Positions 1 to 9,430 are shown, numbered from the stretch's first letter. The stretch is DNA of 64,000 nucleotides from Erinaceus europaeus (GCF_950295315.1 NC_080170.1:92178054-92242053); one strand, 5' to 3'. Program-made: numbers and translations. The notes: a model not told the origin generated them from the letters alone.

Positions 1-213
1 TAGATGGAGGGATCATAACCTTCTTAGACAAACAACAGTTAAAGGAGGCAACCATCACCAAGATGGCCCTGAAAGAGGTTCTAAAAGACCTCTTATAAAC
101 AAGAACATCACTATAATACTTGCAATATATCAGAGAAAACAAAAAAAATTTTTTTGAACAATAGCACTACAATACATTAAATCCATAATATCAGTAAATG
201 TCAAAGGCACAGG

Positions 214-582
214 GTGGGAGGATGGATCAGAAAACATAACCCAACCATATGCTGCCTGAAAGAATCCCATCTGTCACAACAAGATAAACACAGACTTAAA
301 GTGAAAGGATGGAAAACTATCATACAGGTTAACGGACCACAAAAAAAGGCAGGATCAGGGACTAGACAGGGCTGTCCACTGTCACCATTACTCTTCAACA
401 TAGTATTGGAAGTTCTTGCCATAGCAATCAGGCAAGAGAAAGAAATCAAAGGAATACAGATTGGAAGGGAAGAAGTCAAGCTCTCACTATTTGCAGATGA
501 TATGATAGTATACATAGAAAGTCCTAAAGAATCCAGGGAGGGTGGGTGGGGAGAATACAGGTCCATGAAAAATGATGAATAA
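214..582 (+). pseudogene. L1-A ORF2 remnant: endonuclease start fused in frame to reverse transcriptase
   Basis: A 122-codon open frame. Its first ~48 residues match the N-terminal part of the L1 apurinic endonuclease ([13 protein letters not shown] then a KESHL segment). At about base 357 it passes directly into the RT motif [14 protein letters not shown] and then the catalytic FADDMIVYI. The other copies have about 1.7 kb (rest of endonuclease and RT fingers) between these points. The frame ends in the 537-717 insertion. It is a deletion product, not a gene. Confidence 0.88.
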
Positions 583-717
583 AATAGTGGGGGTTGTATT
601 GTTAAATGGGAATCTGGGGAATGTTATGCATGTAAAAAAAAAAAAGAAGTAGAAATGCAAAGCAGAAATTGACTGAGTTTGGAATTTTTAAAACAAACAA
701 ACAAAAAAAGAATGCAG
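537..717 (+). mobile_element. Foreign insert in L1-A resembling the 3' end of an older L1 family
   Basis: L1-B, D and E read straight from ...GAATCCAG into CAGAAAATTACTGG. L1-A instead carries ~180 bases here, including a segment of the kind seen at the 3' end of older mammalian L1s (GGGGGTTGTATTGTTAA, then GAAATGTTATGCATG-like sequence and an A-run at 634-645), followed by an A-rich stretch. The bases on either side (AATCCAG / AATGCAG) could be a short target duplication. The family assignment comes from recalled consensus and is tentative. Confidence 0.55.
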
Positions 718-2400
718 TAGAAAATTACTGGAAGTTATTAGGCAATATAGCAAGGTATCAGGCTACAAAATCAATGTACAAAAATCAGTGGCATTTCTTT
801 ATGCAAACACTAAATCTGAAGAAGAAGACATCCAAAAATCACTCCCATTTACTGTTTCAGCAAAATCAATCAAATACCTAGGAATAAAGTTGACCAAAGA
901 AGTGAAAGACTTGTATGCTGAAAACTATGAGTCGCTACTCAAGGAAATAGAAACTGATACCAAGAAATGGAAAGATATCCCATGCTCATGGATTGGAAGG
1001 ATAAATATCATCAAAATGAATATTCTCCCCAGAGCCATATACAAATTTAATGCAATACCCATCAAAGTTCCACCAAGCTTCTTTAAGAGAATAGAAAAAA
1101 CACTACAATCATTTATCTGGAACCTGAAAACACCTAGAATTGCCAAAACCATCTTAAAGAAAAGAAACAGAAATGGAGGCATCACACTCCCAGACCTGAA
1201 ACTATATTATAAAGCCATCATCATCAAAACAGCATGGTACTGGAACAAAAATAGGCACACAGAACAGTGGAACAGAATTGAAAGCCCAGAAATAATTCCC
1301 CACTTTTATGGGCATCTAATCTTTGATAAGGGGGCCCAAAGGATTAAATGGAAAAAGGAGGCTCTCTTCAATAAATGGTGCTCGGAAAACTGGGTTGTAA
1401 CATGCAGAAGAATAAAATTGAACCACTTTATCTCACCAGAAACAAAAATCAACTCCAAATGGATCAAAGACCTAGATGTCAGACCAGAAACAATCAAATA
1501 CTTAGAGGAAAACATTGGTAAAACACTTTCCCACCTACACCTCAAGGACATTTTTGATGACTCAAACCCAAATGCGAGGAAGACTAAAGCAGAAACAAAC
1601 CAATGGGACTACATCAAATTGAAAAGCTTCTGCACATCCAAAGAAACTATTAAACAAACAGAGAGACCCCTCACAGAATGGGAGAAGATCTTCACATGCC
1701 AGACATCAGACAAGAAACTAATCACCAAAATATATAAAGAGCTCAGCAAACTTAGCTGCAAAAAAGCAAATGACCCCATCCAAAAATGGGCAGAGGAAAT
1801 GAACAAAACATTCACCACAGAGGAGATCCAAAAGGCTAACAAACATATGAAAAACTTCTCTAGGTCACTGATTGTCAGAGAAATGCAAATTAAGACAACA
1901 CTAAGATACCACCTCACTCCTGTAAGAATGGCATACATCAAAAAGGACAGCAATAACAAATGCTGGAGAGGATGTGGGAACAGAGGAACCCTTTTACATT
2001 GCTGGTGGGAATGTAAATTGGTACAGCCTCTGTGGAGAGCAGTCTGGAAAACTCTCAGAAGGCTAGACATGGACCTTCCATATGATCCAGTAATTCCTCT
2101 CCTGGGGTTATACCCTAAGGACTCCATAACACCCAACCAAAAGAGGTGTGTACTCCTATGTTCATAGCAGCACAATTCATAATAGCTAAAACCTGGAAGC
2201 AACCCAGGTGCCCAACAACAGATGAGTGGCTGAGAAAGCTGTGGTATAGATACACAATGGAATACTATGCAGCTATCAAGAACAATGAACCCACCTTCTC
2301 TGACCCATCTTGGACAGAGCTAGAAGGAATTATGTTAAGTGAGCTAAGTCAGAAAGATAAAGATGAGTATGGGATGATCCCACTCATCAACAGAAGTTGA
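718..2400 (+). pseudogene. L1-A ORF2, RT thumb to cysteine-rich C terminus
   Basis: Sense ORF2 resumes after the insertion. The main open frame (788-2167, 459 codons) covers the region after the FADD motif through the C-terminal Cys/His segment ([18 protein letters not shown]). A single missing A near 2143 (AACCAAAAGAGG against AACCAAAAAGAGG in the other copies) shifts the last ~84 codons into the frame at 2146-2400, which ends MIPLINRS-stop. Apart from this it is highly similar to L1-B and D, so the copy is young. Confidence 0.9.
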
Positions 2401-3735
2401 GGAAGAAGATCTGAAAGGGAAACTAAAAGCAGGACCTGACCAAATTGTAAGTAGGGCACCAAAGTAAAAGCTCTGTGTTGAGGGGTAGACATGCAGCTTC
2501 CTGGGCCATTGGGGGTTGGAGTGGGTGGGAGGGATGGGTCACAGTCTTTTGGTGGTGGGAATGGTGTTTATCTACACTTCTAGCAAAATGTAGACATATA
2601 AATCAGTAGTTAATTAATATGAGAGGGGGAAAATCAATTGTATATCTCAACGTTTTTCAAAACACAAACTAAATCTTTTTAATATATAGGCTGTGTATTT
2701 GATATGCGGACTCTCTCAAAAGCCTAGACCAAGTAGATTAGAAGCATCCAATAGCACAGCAATATACAAGATACTGGGTACTGTACAGCAAACCCTAACA
2801 AAGGGACTTTTCAAAGTTAACCCAATTAACAAATAATGTGATGATAACATTAACTATTGATTGTCTTTTTGAACCCTAAGACAGCAGAAACCTCACATCT
2901 CCACTATAGAGCCCCTACTTCCCCCAGTCCTGGAACCGTTGGGTAGGGCCCACTTTCCCGTATGCCTCTCCCAATCTATATCAAATAATATTGCATCCGC
3001 CGATCACAACCTAACCAACGCAACAATTGCCACCTCAACATGCTTCACCTCAGACTGTGTCCAGAGACTTCACCTGTGGAATGACAACCTTTCAGCTTCA
3101 TTACTCGGGTGAGACCTTTCCTTTTATAGTGCACTCTAATTTCATCTCAGGTGGTTCACTTTCTAACAAAGTCTCAAAACCTAGATATACACCATTTTCC
3201 GTGAGAGAGAGCTTATGTTCACACGTATCCATAAACTACTGCAAAATATATACCTGAAAGCAGAAGTACATTAGAGTTTGCAGTGAGTACCTCCCTAACA
3301 CTTCCTCGCCACTATTCCAAGCTTTGGGTCCATGATTGCTCAACAATTTGTTTGGCTTTGTATGTTAACTCTCTTTTCAATCACCAGGTTCCAGATGCCA
3401 TCAGGATGCTAGCCAGGCTTCCCTGGATTGAAGACCCCACTAATGTGTCCTGGAGCTCCACTTCCCCAGAGACACACCCTACTAGGGAAAGAGAGAGGCA
3501 GACTGGGAGTATGGACCAACCAGTCAACGCCCATGTTCAGTGGGGAAGCAATTACAGAAGCCAGACCTTCTACCTTCTGCAACCCTCAATGACCCTGGGT
3601 CCATGCTCCCAGAGGGATAGAGAATGGGAAAGCTATCAGGGGAGGGGGTGGGATATGGAGATTGGGTGGTGGGAATTGTGTGGAGTTGTACCCCTCCTAC
3701 CCTATGGTTTTGTTCATTAATCCTTTCTTAAATAA
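2401..3735 (+). other. L1-A 3' UTR (long, ~1.3 kb)
   Basis: Non-coding 3' part of the element, repeated in L1-B, C and D. It includes a G-rich stretch near 2510-2540 and ends TTTCTTAAATAAAAAA, where AATAAA serves as polyadenylation signal directly before the A tail. Open frames of 76 codons (3027-3257) and 145 codons (3283-3720) lie in it. The last ~440 bases also occur alone at several places in the window, as expected for 5'-truncated insertions. Confidence 0.85.
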
Positions 3736-3762
3736 AAAAAAAAAACTTTAAAAAAAAGAAAT

Positions 3763-4669
3763 TGAACAACTGCATGTAAATTATAATTTATAGAAAAAAT
3801 TGGTCTGCACAATCTATTAAAATAGTCACTTCAAAACTAACTTTTAATTATTATTTTTCTTTGATAGTATTTAGTTATTTTTCTTATCTGTTTTATCTCT
3901 CCAAGTCCCCTATAGTCATGAATATAGGCTGATACTTAGTGATATTACTTTCCTCTCTGCCTGAATCAAGATCATTTAACTTGTTTCCACTGTGTGTTTG
4001 TTTATAACACAGCAAACTCTTTTCTAGTTTCCAGGAATATGTAATGAAGGCAAATGACATTGAGTCTACTCTTTTGAGGTGCTGTGGTTTGAACTGCCAA
4101 GTGTAGGCTGCTCTGTACTCTGGTGCAAAGCTGGCTGATAGCCTTGGCTCAAGACATTAATTTTGCTGGCTCAAAACCCATGTTGCACTTGGTACTTTCT
4201 GCACCTGGTACCTTTTGTGCCTAGCCCTAATGTATGATGTAATACTGACATTTCTCATCTTATATAACTACTCAGCTGACTACTGTGCATGTCTAAGCTG
4301 ACTGTATGAGCCAACATGATAAAAAAGGTCTATTAGAAACAATAAATTGGCATACTTACACTTGCTTTCCCCACCAATGTTATCTCCATATGCTTTCTTT
4401 CAATTAGGCATTTCACCTTCCTAAATCCCCTTTCAACCAGTAAAGCTGACACTTTGCAGTTGGACAGCCTAGAGTCTGCCTCCTTTAGCCAAATCTCTTT
4501 TGACAGTATTTTTGAGCCCCTTGGAATATACCTAAAATCCACCTCTTAACTTTTGCCAAAATGGAGACCTCCAATATCATTTGCTATATTCTTGCCTTTA
4601 GGTACCAGATTATTAAACAATTTATTCTTCTTTATATCTTAGTGCTTTTTCAGATAAAAAGTTGCTGAC
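3763..4669. other. Unassigned AT-rich DNA; possible old LTR-like segment at ~4085-4345
   Basis: No coding frame is supported. The stretch at about 4085-4345 has a TATATAA at ~4260 and an AATAAA about 80 bases later (~4341), an arrangement that would fit the U3-R part of a solo LTR on the plus strand. I cannot match it to a family or find its target duplication, so this is only a suggestion. Confidence 0.3.
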
Positions 4670-4811
4670 GCTACCATGATGCCAACCTGACTTTCCTAGG
4701 CAGACAACCTCACCAATGTATCCTGGAACCCTATCACTCTAGAGCGCTCCCTTATGAGGGAAAGTTACAAACAGGCTGGCAATATGAATTGACCTGCCAA
4801 CACCCACGTTC
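4670..4811 (+). mobile_element. Older L1 3' UTR fragment, left half (split by the provirus)
   Basis: Aligns with divergence to L1-A 3390-3530 (for example CACCAATGTATCCTGGAA, and CCAACACCCACGTTC against CAACGCCCATGTTC). The continuation lies on the far side of the provirus at 13041, where the text resumes with AGCAGAGAAGCAATTACAG. The retrovirus therefore integrated into this pre-existing L1 end. Confidence 0.85.
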
Positions 4812-5258
4812 TGTTGTTAAAATTTTCGGAAGGCTCTGGCCGGCCAGGCTGGCTTCACGGGCGGGTAACAGAGACGCGGAGACAACGGCTGGGCAGGGAA
4901 GCTGTATTTCTTTATTCAGGAACAATGATTCATAAACTAAGACAAACTAATCACCAAACAGAACTCTGCTGTCTCTTTGCGGCGGCACAAGCACTCCCTC
5001 TTACTCTTGAACTCAGGAACCCTCCAACTCTGGAACTCTGAAACTCTCGTACTTGAGAGCCCTCTGAAACTCTGGCACACTGGAACTCTCTCTTACTCTG
5101 TAACCCTGAAACTCTCGAACTCAGGAACTCTCGGACTCAGGAACCCTCTCCCGGGGTTCCTTGGGGCGGGGCCAAGCAGGCCCGTGAAATTAACAGGACT
5201 GATCCAATTCTCTTGGCGGGGGGCGGGGCTAGAACAAATCAATGTAAAGCATACGACA
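4812..5258 (-). repeat. Provirus 3' LTR (complete, 447 bp)
   Basis: On the minus strand it begins TGTCGTATGC (5258) after the polypurine tract and ends ...TTTTAACAACA (4812) at the target duplication. AATAAA at about 4913-4918 is the polyadenylation signal, with a GT/CT-rich R-U5 after it. Two GC-box-like motifs (CCCCGCCCC) occur in U3 (about 5163-5170 and 5220-5229). The middle (~4990-5150) is built of repeats related to GGAACTCTCG/GAAACTCT on the plus strand. Confidence 0.9.
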
Positions 5259-5260
5259 AT

Positions 5261-5276
5261 TCCCCCTTTTCTTTTT
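5261..5276 (-). other. Polypurine tract of the provirus
   Basis: Minus strand reads AAAAAGAAAAGGGGGA, two bases before the TG that opens the 3' LTR at 5258. This is the expected position and composition for the plus-strand DNA primer of a retrovirus, and it fixes the orientation of the provirus as minus. Confidence 0.88.
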
Positions 5277-5887
5277 AACTAAATGACTATAGTATCAATG
5301 GTGTGGGGTGAACAGAAACATATATAACAAAAACCAGCATGTTGCCAAGGGAAGGCCTGAGGGGGCCATATCTGAAAAAAAAACATTTCTTGCCTCTGGG
5401 GGGCTACTTGCCTCGACTGGCAATTGCATGGGGGCGGGGAACGGCCTAGGGTCCCACAGGCAGCTGGCTGCAACTTACTTACTATGAAACAAAACTTGTT
5501 ATTAGCATATCTACTGCACGATCCAACGTTTCTAATAGAGAAGGAATTTGAGACTTTTACATATCAACAACATCTTTTAACCTTTTGTTACACCCATTCA
5601 AGATGGAGACACACCCTAGGTGTGGGCCGGAGAGGAAACCTCAGGCATGAGAATAATTAGCATAGCCATTGTGTGATCTACCATTTCTAATAGAGAAGGT
5701 AGTGTTTTACATATCAACAAGTCTATTTAACCTTTTGTTTAGACCAACTTAGTTAAAATATATTGATTGTTAACTAATTTTTACCTCAGACTTTAAATGT
5801 AAGTTAATTTTTATCTTTATGAGAATTACGTTGAAAACCTTTTTCATTTAACTTTGACTAGTAAGAATTTAGCCTTAAAGCTACTGT
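5277..5887 (-). other. Provirus internal region, 3' part, no recognised gene
   Basis: Retroviral internal sequence between the small open frame and the polypurine tract. It contains an approximate direct duplication: CACGATCCAACGTTTCTAATAGAGAAGG (5518-5545) and TGTGATCTACCATTTCTAATAGAGAAGG (5671-5698), each followed by ACATATCAACAA and TTTAACCTTTTGTT. No env-like frame, membrane helix or pol motif was found. Confidence 0.6.
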
Positions 5888-6775
5888 TTACCAAACTTTA
5901 AACATACACATAAACATGGTCATTAATACACAAGGAGAGAAACCTTTGTTACGAAGACATGTCATTTTAAACACAAATTTAAGTCTGTACTGTCTTAGTT
6001 GTTGGGGGGGGGGTTCACCATCCGGAGGTGGCTTCCCGCGCAGCTTCACTTTTAGGAATTGCAGGTTGCGATCTCTGCACAAATCTCTGCATACTCCAGC
6101 TTGTCTGCCTTCAGACCGGACCGGCGGCTGGAGATCTCGTGTGTCCAGTTTCGGCAGGGAGCCCGGGGGTCCGGGAGGCCCGGGATGGTTCCAGAATTCA
6201 TAGAAAGAGGGCGGGCAGGCCATCTTTGTAGAAGGCGTGGGCCTAGGTGCCCAGGGGTGGCAGCCATGATAGGCTGCCGCGGCCCTGCCCCATGGCCCTG
6301 CCATGTCTGCTGCCCTGTTCGCAGTGGCCAAGCAGCGTGGAGGGATCACGCGTCCAGTGCCCTGCGCCACGCGGTGGAGAGCCGGATCCTGTGGGCTGGC
6401 CTCGGGCTCTTGCATGTTGGCCTCAGGCTCTTGTGTGTTGGCATAGGGCTCCAGCATGTTGGCATTGGGCTCCTGGGGCTTTTGTGTGCTGGCATAGGCC
6501 TCCTGTGGGCTGCGGGGCTGCGGGGCTGCGGGCGCAGTGCGCGGGGTTGTCTGGGCGCAGCCGGCTGGCTGGCTGTTTAATAACCAGGTGGAAACGGCAG
6601 CTCCGCGCCTTGCCTCCCGCCCGCTGGCTCTTCCCGCTGGCTGTTCTGAGTTCGCCCGAAAGAGTGGAAACCACAGAGTGGTCCAGAGATAAATGTTCCA
6701 GAAACAGCAAAACAGTCTCGTGAAGAAAGAGCAGAGGCCTTTGGAGATCTCTTCACAAGCAGAAGAGAAGGCCAT
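5888..6775 (-). CDS. Hypothetical 295-codon ORF downstream of the provirus primer-binding site
   Basis: This is the first long open frame after the PBS, with its ATG at 6775 about 50 bases inside. The N terminus (MAFSSACEEISKGLC...) has a short Cys/Phe/Trp-rich hydrophobic stretch at residues ~12-38. The middle is rich in Pro/Ala/Gln and contains a 7-residue tandem repeat of the form QEPEAN(M/T), encoded by 21-bp units at 6404-6466. A GPPGPPGS segment lies near residue 195. There is no N-terminal Met-Gly for myristoylation, no Cys-His box and no capsid motif that I can see. It may be a degraded gag N terminus, a novel reading frame of a non-autonomous element, or chance in GC-rich DNA. Confidence 0.35.
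   Translation of the reverse strand: MAFSSACEEISKGLCSFFTRLFCCFWNIYLWTTLWFPLFRANSEQPAGRASGREARRGAAVSTWLLNSQPAGCAQTTPRTAPAAPQPRSPQEAYASTQKPQEPNANMLEPYANTQEPEANMQEPEASPQDPALHRVAQGTGRVIPPRCLATANRAADMAGPWGRAAAAYHGCHPWAPRPTPSTKMACPPSFYEFWNHPGPPGPPGSLPKLDTRDLQPPVRSEGRQAGVCRDLCRDRNLQFLKVKLRGKPPPDGEPPPQQLRQYRLKFVFKMTCLRNKGFSPCVLMTMFMCMFKVW
6404..6496 (-). repeat. 21-bp tandem repeat in the provirus internal ORF
   Basis: Units start at 6404, 6425 and 6446 (each 21 bp, plus-strand form GGGCTCTTGCATGTTGGCCTC with variants), followed by a 30-bp variant at 6467-6496 and then short GCGGGGCTG repeats. The period is a multiple of three and keeps the minus-strand frame open. Confidence 0.8.
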
Positions 6776-6825
6776 CGAGCATAGGTAGCCAAATTGTCTT
6801 TACTTATCTGAGAGATGCGCAGGTC

Positions 6826-6843
6826 AGGTCCACGTGGGCGCCA
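6826..6843 (-). other. Retroviral primer-binding site, tRNA-Lys type
   Basis: Minus strand TGGCGCCCACGTGGACCT. The first nine bases fit the 3' end complement of a lysine tRNA (TGGCGCCCA), with mismatches afterwards. It lies two bases (6845-6844) inside the end of U5, the correct place. Lysine primers are common in betaretrovirus-like (class II) elements. Confidence 0.8.
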
Positions 6844-6845
6844 TT

Positions 6846-6870
6846 TGTTATTAAAATTTTCGGAAGGCTC
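6846..6870 (-). repeat. U5 terminus of the broken 5' LTR
   Basis: Plus-strand TGTTATTAAAATTTTCGGAA continuing to 6870 matches the first 25 bases of the 3' LTR (4812-4836) with one difference. Beyond 6870 the sequence no longer matches the LTR. The missing ~57 bases of R/U5 (equivalent to ~4837-4893) are not found before 12654, where the match resumes. Confidence 0.85.
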
Positions 6871-6914
6871 CATGTGCAGTCCACCCCGGGAGCTCCGTCC
6901 CAGTCCGCACACTA

Positions 6915-7700
6915 CCCCTGCGCTCTATTGTCTGGGAAGGCATGACACCACAGTTCCGTCAGGTATGCCTTAATCTTAAACACCTACACCCAGATAATTG
7001 GATTCTAGCAACACAGGAACTTACATCAGGCAATTATGGGGCACCCGCTATGACGCAGGTCTATGCAGTTGCCCCACGTAAGCAAAACGGGGCCTGCTTT
7101 CAGTGTGGTCGCCAAGGACATTGGCGTAACCAATGTCCTGATAAGTTGCGACCATGCCTCTAGCCAGAGCAACCCCGCTTTCAGTCAGGGAGCCAGAGAC
7201 CACGTACTGTTTGTCCAAAATGTCGTAAGGGGTTTCATTGGAAGAGAGATTGTTGGTCCCAATTTCATAAAGATGGTTCGTCCCTGAATGGTACAAATTC
7301 GGGGCCTGAGATTTTGTGGATCACTCCTGTTTTAGAACGGGGCCACCCTTCTATGACAGTAAAGATTGGCAATATTCCTTTTAAATTTTTGATTGACACG
7401 GGGGCAGCAAAGACAATTTTAAGGCAAGAAGAGGTTCCCCAAGATTGGGAACTCATCCCTGGACCCAGTTTACATGGAATAGGAGGGATGATGAGAGCAT
7501 TTTGCACACGAGACTTGCTTATGTGGGAAGACCCAGAAGGTTCTACCGGACACTTCCGCCCTTTGGTAGCTAATATTAGCACCAACTTACTGGGCAGGGA
7601 TCTTCTGGAATGTCTTGATGTTAGGATATCCACAGACGCCTCTGCAGAGCGTAAAACTCATTCCTGCGATACCAGGTCTATTCAGCACCCCCAATACTAA
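6915..7700 (+). pseudogene. Decayed ERV gag nucleocapsid and protease
   Basis: One frame from about 6915 to the TAA at 7698 with a single internal stop (TAG 7161-7163). Two CX2CX4HX4C zinc knuckles, CFQCGRQGHWRNQC (7095-7136) and CPKCRKGFHWKRDC (7212-7253), mark the nucleocapsid; the stop lies between them. Downstream is an aspartic protease with the active-site DTGA at 7395-7406 and the GRDLL segment near 7593. Matrix and most of capsid are missing. No dUTPase domain is apparent between NC and protease. Two knuckles with a Lys-type relative nearby fit class II (beta-like) elements. Confidence 0.85.
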
Positions 7701-7727
7701 ATGCCACTGTTCGTAGCCAAACACCCC

Positions 7728-9430
7728 GCTTAAGCTGGCTTTCTAATGAGCCTGTCTGGGTGGAACAGTGGCCTTTACCTAGGGATAAGCTAAAAATTTT
7801 AAAAGAGCTCGTCCGAGAGCAGTTGTCCTTGGGACACATTCGTCATTCTTGAAGCCCATGGAATACTCCTGTCTTTGTGATTAAAAACCGTTCGGGAAAA
7901 TGGTGCCTCCTTCAAGATCTCCGTGCAGTAAATAAAACCATGCAGGTCTGGGGCTCCCCCCAAAGGGGTTTGCCTCTTGCTTCTGCAATTCCCATGGGAA
8001 TTCCAATCATAGCTATTGATATACAAGATTGTTTTTTCTCTATCCCCTTGCATCCGCGAGATTGTAAACATTTTGCCTTCTCTGTTCCGTCTATTAATAA
8101 TGCCAGCCCCGCTGATAGATTTGAATGGGTGGTGCTGCCCCAGGGTATGGCCAATAGTCCTACAATTTGTCAGGAGGCTGTTAAATCTGCCCTTGTCCCA
8201 TATATTCATAAGGGCCTTAATATTTTTCATTATACAGATGATATTTTAATATGGGGAAAATCAGATACAGATCTCTATGCCTTATGTGATTTTCTCATTC
8301 CTGCATTAAAGAAAAGTGGCCTTAATGTAGCCCCTGAGAAGATACAGCTAATCCCTCCAATATCCTTCCTAGGTTCAGAGATTTCTCTAACACAAATTCG
8401 TCCCTTAAAACCTAATGTTACCTTCCCTTCTAACCTTACTCTTGCTTCTTTACAAAGTTTTCTAGGAAATTTAAATTGGCTTAGGCAGTATCTCTATCTG
8501 CCCACAAGCTGCCTCCAACCACTGTTTGACCTGTTGAAAGGAAACAAACAGCCCTCTTTAAAACGTAAGTTAACTCCTGAGGCCTCCTTGGCACTGGAAA
8601 GGGTTAACCAGGCCCTCCAGGACATGCACCTTGTTCGATTCTCCCCCTCCTCTCCGGTAAACCTTCTAATCTTCAACTCCACCCCCACAGTAGTAGGGGC
8701 ACTGTGGCAAGACCATGGGGTTCTCGAATGGCTTCACACGGTAGTAGGAGGAGCTCCAAGACTCCTCACTGAGATAGATGCATTAGCATTCATGGTTCGC
8801 CAAGGGAGAAATAGGTCTGTGCAGGTCTTAGGGAAAGAACCGGATTTAATCATTCTGCCCTTTTCTCTCACAGATACAGAGTGGCTTATACACCATCATT
8901 CCCGCTTTGCCATAAGTTTCGTGGGGTTTCCAGGACAAATAGATAACCATTTTCCTTCTAATAAATTGATAGCTTCTTTACCTCTTCTGCCTCTACTAGC
9001 ACCTAAACTTTTCTCTCGGGATCCCATTCCCTCTGCTCCTACAATCTTTACTGATGGCGGAAAAGGGGAGCTGCTGCCCTTATATATTACCAAGACAAAC
9101 AATCTCCTAAACCTCTCTTTACTGAGCTTCCTGATAATTCCCCTCAGTACAAAGAACTTTATGCTGTTTTTCTTGCACTAAAAGCTGTACCAGAATCCTT
9201 CAACCTTTTTTCTGACTGTGTATACTGTTAACTTACTTCCATGGCTTGCTCATTCGTATGTGAAAATTGATGACAACCCACTTTCCCCTCTCTTGATTCA
9301 AATCGCCTCTATGCTCTGTTCTCGAACCCAACCACTGTATATTCAACACCTTCGTTCCCACAGCCCTCTTCCTGGTTCCCTGTCCGAAGGGAATGCCGCA
9401 GTTGACCGCCTTGCCTCCACAGGAACTTTC
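7728..9430 (+). pseudogene. pol: Decayed ERV reverse transcriptase and RNase H
   Basis: RT begins around 7728 with a WPL...K segment, has a stop at 7850-7852, and continues with KWCLLQDLRAVN, then the active-site core at 8231-8242 reading Y-T-D-D, preceded by LPQGMANSPT (~8132-8161). YTDD is unusual; Met, Ile or Val normally fills the second place. RNase H follows: TDGG at ~9049, then the frame shifts for ~150 bases (KELYAVFLAL visible in the other frame) and shifts back near 9222 before the SEGNAAVDRLAS segment (~9385-9420). At least one stop and two compensating frameshifts make it non-functional. Confidence 0.88.

Larger units (their letters stand above)
1..3762 (+). mobile_element. L1-A: internally deleted L1 retrotransposon (5' end outside window)
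   Basis: Sense L1 running from the last codons of ORF1 (bases 1-120) through ORF2 and a ~1.3 kb 3' UTR to an A-rich tail at 3731-3762. Breaks visible by comparison with the other L1 copies here: a 22-bp deletion at the start of the endonuclease (about base 205), an in-frame join of endonuclease to reverse transcriptase near base 357 (about 1.7 kb lost), a foreign insertion at 537-717, and a 1-nt deletion near 2143. It cannot encode working ORF2p. The left target duplication is outside the window. Confidence 0.93.

Noticed and set aside
1609..2202. 197-codon minus-strand ORF, repeated at 17713-18285 and 51996-52643
   Set aside because: It is the antisense of L1 ORF2 and is open in each copy only because the sense strand lacks certain codons. 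It recurs wherever that ORF2 part occurs.
4990..5150. Regularly spaced short repeats considered as a CRISPR array
   Set aside because: Units are short, imperfect and without unique spacers, and lie inside a retroviral LTR in mammalian DNA.
4977..5282. 101-codon ORF in the LTR and its twin at 12737-13135
   Set aside because: Made of the LTR's short tandem units (LELRNPPTLEL-type); it is antisense to the provirus and no protein is expected.
6120..6660. Possible CpG-island promoter of a host gene
   Set aside because: The GC-rich stretch lies wholly inside the provirus internal region and no host exon is nearby.
5916..6723. Plus-strand ORFs of 95, 173 and 158 codons in GC-rich DNA
   Set aside because: They overlap each other and the minus-strand provirus ORF. 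GC-rich DNA is open in several frames, and they run antisense to the element.
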